Source: JAVVUJ01 sp964461765 (GTDB lineage: Bacteria; Bacillota; Clostridia; Peptostreptococcales; Anaerovoracaceae). Taken from it: DNA of 64,000 nt. The position numbers and the translations under genes are program-made. The stretch spans positions 1-64,000 of the forward strand of contig CAYWVS010000002.1 of the NCBI GenBank assembly GCA_964461765.1, given 5' to 3'. Positions 8,473-16,298 of this stretch are shown in pieces; position 1 is the stretch's first letter, and each line of letters begins with the position of its first letter. A model generated the notes under the pieces. The model was not told the origin of the DNA. It did not search any database and worked only from the letters and a program-made list of their open reading frames with translations.

Positions 8473-9850
8473 TTCCTTTACTTGTTAATTTCTCTTCAAT
8501 CAGTTTGTTCATTTGATCATAAGAATTCCAATAATCAAGCTTAATATTTAAATTCGTTTTTTGTGCTATATATTTAAGTTTATTAAGTATTTCCAATGAA
8601 CTATAACAACATTTTTGTCGAATCCACTCATCTGTTATAGATTCAATTTCATGTGCTGCCAAATTTCTTGCTTTTACTTCTACAGAGCGTATGTCTTGAA
8701 TAACCCTTACAAGCTTTTTATCTGACACTTTAGCAGCTATAATAGGTACTAAATTATCTGATTTTAATTCTCCATCTTTAAACCCACCCTTTTTTAAGTA
8801 TTGTTTATCTAAAATATCTAATAATTCTCGCCCTTTAGAAGTTTTTTGTAAAAATAATCTTTCTAATTTTTTTACAGTATTTAAAGAATCTTGATTTTTT
8901 AGGTCATTTATTTTATTTGAACTGCACATTGCTTCAATATCTATATTCCCATGAGCTTTTAATATTTCAATAAATAAGTCTAACACCACCGGTGTAATCC
9001 CACGCATGAAATCTGCAAAATCCCCCCTTTTTTGTTTTGCTTGTAACCACAATAGATATTCTAAAATTGTCCGACCTGTTCCATGTTGTATGGGAAAAAT
9101 AAACTTATTTTCTTCTGTTTTTAATTTATCAATAGCGGATTTATTGAAATTAATCCTATGTTTAGCTACTAAAATTAACTGTAACGCTTTTTCATCAATT
9201 TGACTCGAAATCTCATCTGCTATGGAAAAAGCAGCATGATAATCGTAAACTGCAAGATGTTTTTTTATTATTTCACTTTTAATTCGAACCATAAGATTTA
9301 AATGGGAGGATATCTCAATCCTGTTAGATTTAGTACTGTCGTCGTTGTCCTTATTGCAAGCCCATGCAAGATCACAATCATAATCACCGGGATTTTCTTT
9401 TTTGGGATTACTTTTTTCAAAAGGACTTTTTACTTGTATTGGTATATATTTTCCTTGAGAAAGTGCCGCCATGGTTTGCAAGGCACCTTTCATTGCAGGC
9501 GTACCGGAAGAAACATTGAGTAATATCTTATATTCTGGGAATTTAATTTCCATGGATTTAAGCAATTCTTCAAATTCATTATAGAATTCATCAAACTTAT
9601 ATACATCTATTAACCCCGGCTTCTCAATGGAATGAATCACAAAAGAAGGTAAATTTAGAATCTGCCTCAGGAGCTCCAAGCTCTTTCTGTATCTATCGTC
9701 TGATTTATGGTATTCTAACATTTCTTCTGAAAGATAAAAGTATACAACCTCTGGTTTATAATATCTGCAAATATGTAACAAGGCTCCGTCAAAATCATTA
9801 CTTATTGGATCTGTAGTACCGATTGGTGAAAAGAGTATATATTTTTCCAT
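8456..9850 (-). CDS. csm6: Csm6, cyclic oligoadenylate-activated ribonuclease
   Basis: The 464-residue protein has an N-terminal CARF-like sensor domain (SPIGTTDPI near residues 8-16, LLNVSSGTPAMKGAL near 108-122) and a C-terminal HEPN ribonuclease domain with the R-x4-H motif RNLAAH at residues 395-400. Csm6 is activated by the cyclic oligoadenylate made by Cas10 and degrades RNA non-specifically. The HEPN motif is intact. It is the first gene of the operon, behind an AAGGGGGTGG ribosome binding site. Ligand ring size (cA4 or cA6) cannot be told by eye. Confidence 0.92.
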   Translation of the reverse strand: MEKYILFSPIGTTDPISNDFDGALLHICRYYKPEVVYFYLSEEMLEYHKSDDRYRKSLELLRQILNLPSFVIHSIEKPGLIDVYKFDEFYNEFEELLKSMEIKFPEYKILLNVSSGTPAMKGALQTMAALSQGKYIPIQVKSPFEKSNPKKENPGDYDCDLAWACNKDNDDSTKSNRIEISSHLNLMVRIKSEIIKKHLAVYDYHAAFSIADEISSQIDEKALQLILVAKHRINFNKSAIDKLKTEENKFIFPIQHGTGRTILEYLLWLQAKQKRGDFADFMRGITPVVLDLFIEILKAHGNIDIEAMCSSNKINDLKNQDSLNTVKKLERLFLQKTSKGRELLDILDKQYLKKGGFKDGELKSDNLVPIIAAKVSDKKLVRVIQDIRSVEVKARNLAAHEIESITDEWIRQKCCYSSLEILNKLKYIAQKTNLNIKLDYWNSYDQMNKLIEEKLTSKGSEFFE

Positions 9851-9873
9851 AGAACCACCCCCTTGGTGACATA

Positions 9874-9879
9874 ATTATA
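9874..9879 (-). promoter_or_regulatory. Candidate -10 box of the csm operon
   Basis: A perfect TATAAT on the minus strand lies 24 bp upstream of the csm6 start. No convincing -35 hexamer is found 16-18 bp further upstream, where the sequence is nearly all A and T. The rest of 9880-10108 is AT-rich and shows no gene. Confidence 0.45.
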
Positions 9880-10108
9880 CTACATTGTTCTACAAAAAAA
9901 TATAAAATTTTTATTTTTTTTAAGTTTTTAAATAGTTTTACTCTTAAAAATATATCATAAGAAATTTATCATTGATTTTTAAACCTCACTAGTAGCTGGT
10001 GGTTATTTGTTTCTCCTTTATTCTTCAGTCGGAACCGCTGCTAAAGCTACAAAGAAAAAAGGAACCAGATTATCCGCTTCCCCATAAATTAAGAAATAAA
10101 AAGCATAT

Positions 10109-10924
10109 TTACCCCGAAAATCCCTTATACCCGCTAAACCCTAGCATATAAACCGCTAAAGCAATAGCCAAGTCCTCGGATTCAAGATTATGATCTGCTG
10201 CAATTTCTTTTAGTTCCTGAAAAACAGTATCATTGGGCATAACCGCTTCAACAAGGCTGTCTACCACGTTTTCAATCACTTCTGGCAATACCATGCACAT
10301 TTGCATAAAAGCATCTTCCTGTCCGGTAACCAAAGCATAAAACTGGTCAAGACTTACTCTACGAATTAATTTATGACCCACTTTCTTTTTATCAACAGAA
10401 GTTTCCCATTTAATATTTTGTGAATGTTGAGCAATGGCTTCTACCAAAAAGCATGCACAATCATCATCACTAAGAAGCTGAGATTGCATTTTAATGAAGG
10501 TTTTTGCAGCTGATGATGAATTCATAGTATTATGTTTATTTTTCATTTCAACAAACACTTTATGTACAATGCTTCCATCAGGTAAGGTAATGCCATCAGT
10601 ATCTTCAAAAATAACATCCCAACCACCTTCTTCTCCATTTTCCGGCACACGACAATTGGCAATGTAATTAAAAATGCGTTGATGAAAATAACCAATATCA
10701 TTATTGTTAGACTTATCCCTCTGCCTAAATATTTCATTGCTAACGATTTCTTCCCAAGAAGACTTATAAACTATTTTATCAAAAATCAACTTAATAGGAT
10801 CAATCAGATTTTTATTGAAACGTTTTAAATTAAAGGATTCAAGTTTTTCTCCGTACTTCCCAATAGTAGCACGCACATGATTTGCAAAATCTTCTTCCGT
10901 AATAAATGTTAAGGGCCACATCAT
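10109..10924 (-). CDS. Type II restriction endonuclease, Eco47II family
   Basis: The protein of about 271 residues resembles the Eco47II/SinI group of restriction nucleases, whose members cut GGNCC or GGWCC sites. A PD-(D/E)xK-like core is visible: GGWDVIFEDTDG around residues 100-112, then VFVEMKNKHN with the E-x-K pair about 20 residues later. The start chosen is the ATG at 10924, whose ATGA overlaps the methyltransferase stop; a GTG at 10930 is possible. The partner methyltransferase lies immediately upstream. The cut site is inferred from family resemblance and not proven. Confidence 0.82.
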   Translation of the reverse strand: MMWPLTFITEEDFANHVRATIGKYGEKLESFNLKRFNKNLIDPIKLIFDKIVYKSSWEEIVSNEIFRQRDKSNNNDIGYFHQRIFNYIANCRVPENGEEGGWDVIFEDTDGITLPDGSIVHKVFVEMKNKHNTMNSSSAAKTFIKMQSQLLSDDDCACFLVEAIAQHSQNIKWETSVDKKKVGHKLIRRVSLDQFYALVTGQEDAFMQMCMVLPEVIENVVDSLVEAVMPNDTVFQELKEIAADHNLESEDLAIALAVYMLGFSGYKGFSG

Positions 10925-11934
10925 AAACACTCCAATCCTTCTCTTATTTTTTTGCCAATTTCATATGCAAGATTAACAGGTACTGCATTTCCAACTTGTT
11001 TATACTGTTGACCAGTGCTTCCGCAGAATTGCCAATCATCAGGAAAGCTTTGGCAACGTGCATTTTCTCGAACCGTAAATGGTCTCGCTTCTAAGGGATG
11101 ACACCGATCTGTTTGCTTTTGACTTGGTGAAGTTAGAACGGTTAAAGAAGGTTCGTCGAGACTTAATCTTCTCAAAATACCTGTTCTACCACCCTCCATA
11201 TGCCAACAGCTTTTCATATATTCCTTTGCAGTGTCCTCCTGAATATCCCTCCAGTAGCCTCCCGGCGGAACCAACTCAAAAATTCTTTGTTTATACTCAG
11301 AATAGGCTGTGCCAACGCTTTGAGGGCAATCCATTAAAATATCTCTAAGAACGGGTCTATACTTGTATGGTTCTGGAAAGTCAAAGACGACTTTATCTTT
11401 TAAATCATTACGTACACCTATGGTAATAAGGCGTTCACGTTTCTGAGCTACACCATAATTCCATGCATTGAGAATTTTTTGCTTAATGGTATATTTTTCT
11501 CTTTCGAAAATACTCAGCATTGTTTTGTATGTCCTGCCTTTGTCATGAGTTAATAGCCCACGTACATTCTCAAATAGAAACATTTTTGGCTGTAATTTTT
11601 CAAGAAACATAGCGTAATGATAAAACAATGTTCCTCTCGCATCATCAAGTCCCAAGCGCTTCCCTGCATAAGAAAAGGCTTGACATGGTGCCCCACCGGA
11701 CAATAAATCAAGCTGCCCTTTCTTGATCTTGAAGTATTCCTCCAAGTTAAGGCACGAAATATTTGCAATATCATCGTGTATCACTGGCCATTTTGGACGG
11801 TTACACCTAAGGGTATCCACAGCATCCTTATCAAATTCAACAAGAGCGACAGCCTCAAACCCCGCTTTTTCAATACCAAGGGCAAGTCCACCGGCACCTG
11901 CAAATAACTCTATAGTTTTATACCTTTTTCCCAT
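10921..11934 (-). CDS. DNA (cytosine-5) methyltransferase of the type II system
   Basis: The enzyme transfers methyl from SAM to C5 of cytosine. Motif I is ELFAGAGGLALG (residues 9-20), the catalytic Cys84 sits in GAPCQAFS, motif VI is FENVRG (120-125), and C-terminal motifs IX and X are present (QVGNAVPVNLAYEIG). The start at 11934 has AGGGA nine bases upstream; ATG 11943 and TTG 11976 are less likely. It should protect the host from the overlapping restriction enzyme. Similarity to the Eco47II/SinI class of methyltransferases is consistent with the nuclease partner. Confidence 0.93.
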   Translation of the reverse strand: MGKRYKTIELFAGAGGLALGIEKAGFEAVALVEFDKDAVDTLRCNRPKWPVIHDDIANISCLNLEEYFKIKKGQLDLLSGGAPCQAFSYAGKRLGLDDARGTLFYHYAMFLEKLQPKMFLFENVRGLLTHDKGRTYKTMLSIFEREKYTIKQKILNAWNYGVAQKRERLITIGVRNDLKDKVVFDFPEPYKYRPVLRDILMDCPQSVGTAYSEYKQRIFELVPPGGYWRDIQEDTAKEYMKSCWHMEGGRTGILRRLSLDEPSLTVLTSPSQKQTDRCHPLEARPFTVRENARCQSFPDDWQFCGSTGQQYKQVGNAVPVNLAYEIGKKIREGLECL

Positions 11935-11981
11935 GTTAGACATTCCCTTAAAACCTATACTTAAAGCTTTCAACAATCAAT

Positions 11982-12857
11982 TTACGCTTCTTCTACTTCT
12001 TCCACTTTCACTTCTTCCTCAATTTGATTAGAGGCCTTTATAGTCAGGTTTCCGGAAATAATCTCATAAAAACCTGCATAAGCAGTGGTCATATAAGGAA
12101 CCAACCATACTAAACCAAAGATTAAAAACGGTAAAGATATGAAATAGGTGGTGTCAATCATGCTGTATAAGCTCGCATCCACCGGCATGTTAGAAATCTC
12201 CATGGCACGCGCATAACCTTCCAATCCACTGGCAACTAACATGAAACCATAGGCAAGCAACATCCAACCTAAAAATGAGAGCCCCAAATAAAAATATTTT
12301 AGCCGATTCCCCTCCATCAGCTTCCTACTATTGTGGATTACTTCCATTACCGAAAATTCAGGATGATCGATGGCAATATAATATACCTGAGAATAATAAA
12401 GATATCTTTGAAAGGGAAAAATACATAATGCAAAGGCCAAAAAAACAAGGAATATAGACCCCATGGTTAGGCTCAAGGAAAGACAAATGATTGCGGGTAT
12501 TGCAAAAATTAATACCTGAATCCCTACCATAAACATAATTCCAAAGGCTCTAAAAAACTGAGAAAATCCGGAAAAAACCTCGCCTATTGAGGGATCCTTC
12601 CTACGAAACAAGGCTAAAATAAATGCCGAAAAACCCAAGGTGAAAGCACCGGTAGTTAAAAGAGGGTATATATTGGTAAAAAGACTTGACATGGCGGGGT
12701 TGTTGCTAAAAATCAAACCCACGATGGCTGAGGGCAATGCAACTGCCAGACCATAAACCAAGGTTCCCAATGCCGCTTTTTTTCTTTGCCCTGCAAGCAT
12801 ATTACGAGCGATTTTCTTTTGTGCATCAGCACTGATGTCTATAAATACTTTATTCAA
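11982..12857 (-). CDS. DUF975-like integral membrane protein
   Basis: The 291-residue protein has about six hydrophobic segments: residues 30-50, 65-85, 105-150 as two segments, 195-215 and 240-265. It ends in an acidic tail rich in Glu and Val. The N-terminal ARNMLAGQRKKA segment and overall layout fit DUF975 membrane proteins, which have no known function. Translation begins at TTG 12857 with AAAGGAG upstream. It lies 47 bp upstream of the methyltransferase on the same strand, so co-transcription is possible, but nothing ties it to restriction. Confidence 0.65.
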   Translation of the reverse strand: MNKVFIDISADAQKKIARNMLAGQRKKAALGTLVYGLAVALPSAIVGLIFSNNPAMSSLFTNIYPLLTTGAFTLGFSAFILALFRRKDPSIGEVFSGFSQFFRAFGIMFMVGIQVLIFAIPAIICLSLSLTMGSIFLVFLAFALCIFPFQRYLYYSQVYYIAIDHPEFSVMEVIHNSRKLMEGNRLKYFYLGLSFLGWMLLAYGFMLVASGLEGYARAMEISNMPVDASLYSMIDTTYFISLPFLIFGLVWLVPYMTTAYAGFYEIISGNLTIKASNQIEEEVKVEEVEEA

Positions 12858-13316
12858 TTTGATTTCTCCTTTTAACTATATTTTATTGGTTCTAATTTAT
12901 TTTTTTAGTCTTAAAAAATTAGTACATTTCTTTCACTTCATTTGACATAAACCGTTTTATTTAATGATATTAGGATTAAAAGTTATAAATAATACTTTGA
13001 TCAACAATATAATGTGTCGATATATTTAACAAATTAATATATGTATTATGGTGAATTCTTTAATTTTAATAATATTAAGCTTTTGACCCCGGTATCATTT
13101 AATTAATCTAACAATCTAAAATTTAATAAAAAAATTAAAAAAACCTCACCTCTTACAATATCTAAAACTTAAGACCCGGTCAATAGAAATTTATCTTTTA
13201 CCAAAAAAATTAGTTGTTTTACAAAATTGATAAATACAAAACCTTTTCCTTAATGTATAATGTAATTACAATAAATCTTTCCTAAATTCATTTTTATTTG
13301 AAGGGGGGCTCCGAAC
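12858..13316. other. AT-rich intergenic region between divergent genes
   Basis: This 459-bp stretch separates the DUF975 gene (minus) from aroE (plus). It is almost entirely A and T. A TATAAT at 13256-13261 on the plus strand is a possible -10 for aroE, without a good -35. No open frame, RNA gene or strong hairpin was recognised. Confidence 0.6.
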
Positions 13317-14063
13317 ATGTTAAAATTTGGTCTTATTGGCGAAACATTGACCCATAGCTTTTCACCTGAAATACATAAGAAGTTATTTATGGAAAACAAC
13401 ATTGACGGAACCTATGAATTGATTGAGATACCCAGAAACCAACTGTTTGAAAATTTCCAACAACTTAAATCTGAATATACGGGGATCAATGTAACCATCC
13501 CTTACAAGGAAAAGGTGATTCCTTTTTTGGACAACCTTTCACCAGAGGCCAGATACATCGGTGCAGTTAACACCGTCTTGTTCAGCCAAGGACAAGCCAC
13601 GGGATATAATACCGATTACTTTGGATTTATGGGGCTATTAGAGCAAAATCAAGTAACTGTAAAGGGAAAGGAAGTCATGATTTTAGGCTCAGGGGGTGCC
13701 TCCAAAGCGGTGGTAAAAGCCTTGTTGGATATGGGTTCCTTTGATATTACCATCGTGAGCAGTAGCAAACAGAGCTTTAACTCCCAATACACCATTTCCT
13801 ATGAATACTTTCGGGAAATCCGACAGCCATATGACATTCTCATCAATTGCACTCCTGTAGGTATGCATCCCCATGAGAACCTTTGTCCTGTGGATAAAAG
13901 CTTGATCTATCCCGGAAAAATCCTGATAGATTTGATCTATAACCCTGAAAAAACCTTATTTTTAAAATATGGAGAGGCTCAAGGCTGCAAATCTATCAAC
14001 GGAAGAACCATGCTATATGAACAGGCGAAAATGTCTCAGCATATTTGGCTCCATCAAGCATAA
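13317..14063 (+). CDS. aroE: Shikimate dehydrogenase
   Basis: The 248-residue enzyme reduces 3-dehydroshikimate to shikimate with NADPH in aromatic amino acid synthesis. Substrate-binding residues are visible: LTHSFSP (Ser14, Ser16), Lys64 in IPYKEK, Asn85 in GAVNT and Asp100 in NTDYFGF. The NADP-binding loop is GSGGASKA from about residue 125. The C-terminal NGRTMLYEQA carries the expected Gln. Length is slightly short for the family (about 270-290) but no motif is missing. The gene stands alone, away from other aro genes, and its 3' end overlaps the convergent glycosidase gene by 10 bp. Confidence 0.95.
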   Translation: MLKFGLIGETLTHSFSPEIHKKLFMENNIDGTYELIEIPRNQLFENFQQLKSEYTGINVTIPYKEKVIPFLDNLSPEARYIGAVNTVLFSQGQATGYNTDYFGFMGLLEQNQVTVKGKEVMILGSGGASKAVVKALLDMGSFDITIVSSSKQSFNSQYTISYEYFREIRQPYDILINCTPVGMHPHENLCPVDKSLIYPGKILIDLIYNPEKTLFLKYGEAQGCKSINGRTMLYEQAKMSQHIWLHQA

Positions 14064-15610
14064 ACGTCCCAAAAGTCTGTTTTATGATTTAAATACTTAT
14101 TAAAAGTTTCAAGAATTTTCATACTTTCATCGATAAAGTATGGTCTTGCGATGTTTCCATTTGAGTCTCTGTCACAACCATCCCACCAAATGGCTACCTT
14201 AATTCTGTCATACTTTTCAATTACATGAAACATATCTATGATCCACTGGTTTTTATCTCCCCCTACGCTACTTGAAGCGAATTCCGTAATCATGAGGGGT
14301 TGCTTGAACAAGCGGTCATAGGTATCATAAATCTCATCATAAAGGGTTTCAAAGGAAGTCCATTTTTCATCTTTATAATAGGTGCCTGTGTTATATGCAG
14401 TAAGTCCTACGATATCCACGTATTGATCTCCGGGGTAATACATCAGCTCATGATTCCATTGGAAGTTGGGAAAAGACTTATGGTTGGGATTCCAAACCCA
14501 TATTACGTTATCCGCTCCTGCATTATCAAAAAAACTATAGATATATTTGTAGAATTCCTTAAAAATCTCTGTATCCTTAGCTGTATGGTATGCGGAATAA
14601 GGACACCAGTCCCCATTCATTTCATTTCCAAGTCTGAATAACACAGGGTGGTCAAATTCACTTACTCGCTTTGCATAATCTGCCAAAAATAAATCGTATT
14701 CTCCATCTAAAACATCATAGACCATATTTCCTTCACCCCAAGTCTCTCCGGGGGTCTGCAAGGTAAGCTCCAAAATCTTTCCATGCTCATAAGCATTTTC
14801 CAATCTATAACTTAATCCGGCGTGGGCTAATTTATTATCAAAGCTAGTGTAATTTAGTAAAAATGGAAACTTATATTCTATAATGCCCTCAATTCTATCC
14901 AAGTCATTAAAATACTCAGGGGCGGCCGGTTCAAAGATCCCCCAGGTTAAAGGACTATCATCACTAAAGTATTGACTGTAAAGGGAAGCGGTCTCATCAT
15001 TCCATCCTCTATTTGAAATATTAACCCCTTCCGTGGATCTGACGTATGGAGCGGCTGTAGGTGCAAACACTTGAAAATCTTCCACTAAATAGTGGTAACC
15101 TCCAATTTCCCAAAAGGGTTTATTGGATTTAACAAAGATAGAGTATGCATAACCGCCCGAAACCACATCTAAGTTTACATAGTAATTTTTATCATTAGTT
15201 ACTCTCGCCAATTTATTTCTGCTGTATTGCAAAATATGAACAGTTTTCCCCCCTATGTTTTCCACCGTTTGATACTCTTTTTTGTGATCCAAAGTATTCT
15301 TTAAAAACTGGTTGGAGTAGTTCTGATAGGCACTTAAGGAAACACCTTGCTGAGTGGATTGTTTATAGATTTCTATTCTTAAGTCCGAATTTTCTATAAC
15401 AGCACAGACAGCAGATAAAGACATGTCCACATTCATATTTTGAGGAACCTTCAAGCTGTATCCATGGACATAGTTTGAAAACTTCTGATATTGCTCCGAA
15501 TAAGGGCTTAAACTGTATAGCCCCTCCGGGGTATTTCCCTGACCATAGGCACAGGTTGAAAAAATCAAAACTATAATCATTGCAATATAAAATAAAACTC
15601 TTTTTCTCAT
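14054..15610 (-). CDS. Secreted glycoside hydrolase, GH26-like
   Basis: The 518-residue protein begins with a signal peptide (MRKRVLFYIAMIIVLIFSTC), so it is exported. The start at 15610 is set by TCGGAGGAACTA directly upstream; a longer frame to 15637 would lack this. An N-terminal region of about 185 residues is unassigned. The C-terminal half looks like a GH26 (beta-mannanase type) catalytic barrel: RLGNEMNGDW (acid/base Glu near 329), VIWVWNPN and MITEFASSS (nucleophile Glu near 442). The substrate is likely a plant or cell-surface polysaccharide, but specificity cannot be read. It is not part of a visible carbohydrate locus. Confidence 0.8.
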   Translation of the reverse strand: MRKRVLFYIAMIIVLIFSTCAYGQGNTPEGLYSLSPYSEQYQKFSNYVHGYSLKVPQNMNVDMSLSAVCAVIENSDLRIEIYKQSTQQGVSLSAYQNYSNQFLKNTLDHKKEYQTVENIGGKTVHILQYSRNKLARVTNDKNYYVNLDVVSGGYAYSIFVKSNKPFWEIGGYHYLVEDFQVFAPTAAPYVRSTEGVNISNRGWNDETASLYSQYFSDDSPLTWGIFEPAAPEYFNDLDRIEGIIEYKFPFLLNYTSFDNKLAHAGLSYRLENAYEHGKILELTLQTPGETWGEGNMVYDVLDGEYDLFLADYAKRVSEFDHPVLFRLGNEMNGDWCPYSAYHTAKDTEIFKEFYKYIYSFFDNAGADNVIWVWNPNHKSFPNFQWNHELMYYPGDQYVDIVGLTAYNTGTYYKDEKWTSFETLYDEIYDTYDRLFKQPLMITEFASSSVGGDKNQWIIDMFHVIEKYDRIKVAIWWDGCDRDSNGNIARPYFIDESMKILETFNKYLNHKTDFWDVYA

Positions 15611-15778
15611 TAGTTCCTCCGAATATAAACTATTCAATTCATGCCTTATATCTTTTTTTATTATAAAATGTTTTTATTATTTAACTGAAAATTTTATCAT
15701 GATTTTAGTACAATTTTTCATGATTCTTCTTATAAATCATTCAGAATTTTTTTCAATTATTTTGTAAAACAATTATTT

Positions 15779-16297
15779 TTAATTTTCTATACCCATTCGA
15801 GCCATAACACCCTGATTGTAATAGTGCTTGATCTCCTTCATTTCAGTAACTAAGTCTGCTCGCTGTACAATTTCCTCCGGTGCATATCGACCTGTAAGCA
15901 CCACCTCTGTATTTTCCGGTTTTTGATCCAATAGCTCCAATACATCCGAAACCGGTAAAATGTTAAAATATAAAGTAGTGTTGATTTCATCAAAAACCAC
16001 TAAATCATATTGCCCGGAAAGCAAAGCATTTTTCATGACCTCAAGTCCCTTTTTTGCTTGAGCAATGTCTTCCTCAGAAGGTTTTCCGTTGACAAAATTG
16101 GGTGTACCAAATTGCTCCATGGTGAGGTTGGGCAGGTACTCGCATGCCTTTAATTCACTGTAGTCCTGACCCTTCATAAATTGACCATAAAACACCTTAT
16201 ATCCTGCACACACCGCCCTTAAGGTAATTCCCAAAGATGCGGTAGTCTTTCCCTTGCCATTTCCTGTATAAACTTGTACATAGCCTTTATCTTTCAT
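15779..16297 (-). CDS. cobO: Corrinoid adenosyltransferase, CobO/CobA type
   Basis: The 172-residue enzyme transfers the 5'-deoxyadenosyl group of ATP to cob(I)alamin or cobinamide. The P-loop GNGKGKTT is at residues 12-19 and the family motifs FDEINTTLYFNI and VVLTGRYAPEEIV are present. The start at 16297 follows GGAGGATATTAGC, whose SD lies inside the end of the upstream oxidoreductase gene. A longer frame to 16354 would add 19 unrelated residues. It is the last gene of the cobalamin cluster. Confidence 0.94.
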   Translation of the reverse strand: MKDKGYVQVYTGNGKGKTTASLGITLRAVCAGYKVFYGQFMKGQDYSELKACEYLPNLTMEQFGTPNFVNGKPSEEDIAQAKKGLEVMKNALLSGQYDLVVFDEINTTLYFNILPVSDVLELLDQKPENTEVVLTGRYAPEEIVQRADLVTEMKEIKHYYNQGVMARMGIEN

Positions 16298-16298
16298 G

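Noticed and set aside
10109..11934. Phage or insertion-sequence origin of the restriction genes
   Set aside because: No transposase, integrase, terminal inverted repeat or target duplication is visible at either side.
12858..13316. Hidden small gene or RNA in the AT-rich gap before aroE
   Set aside because: No start with a ribosome binding site, no conserved motif and no stable GC-rich fold was found.
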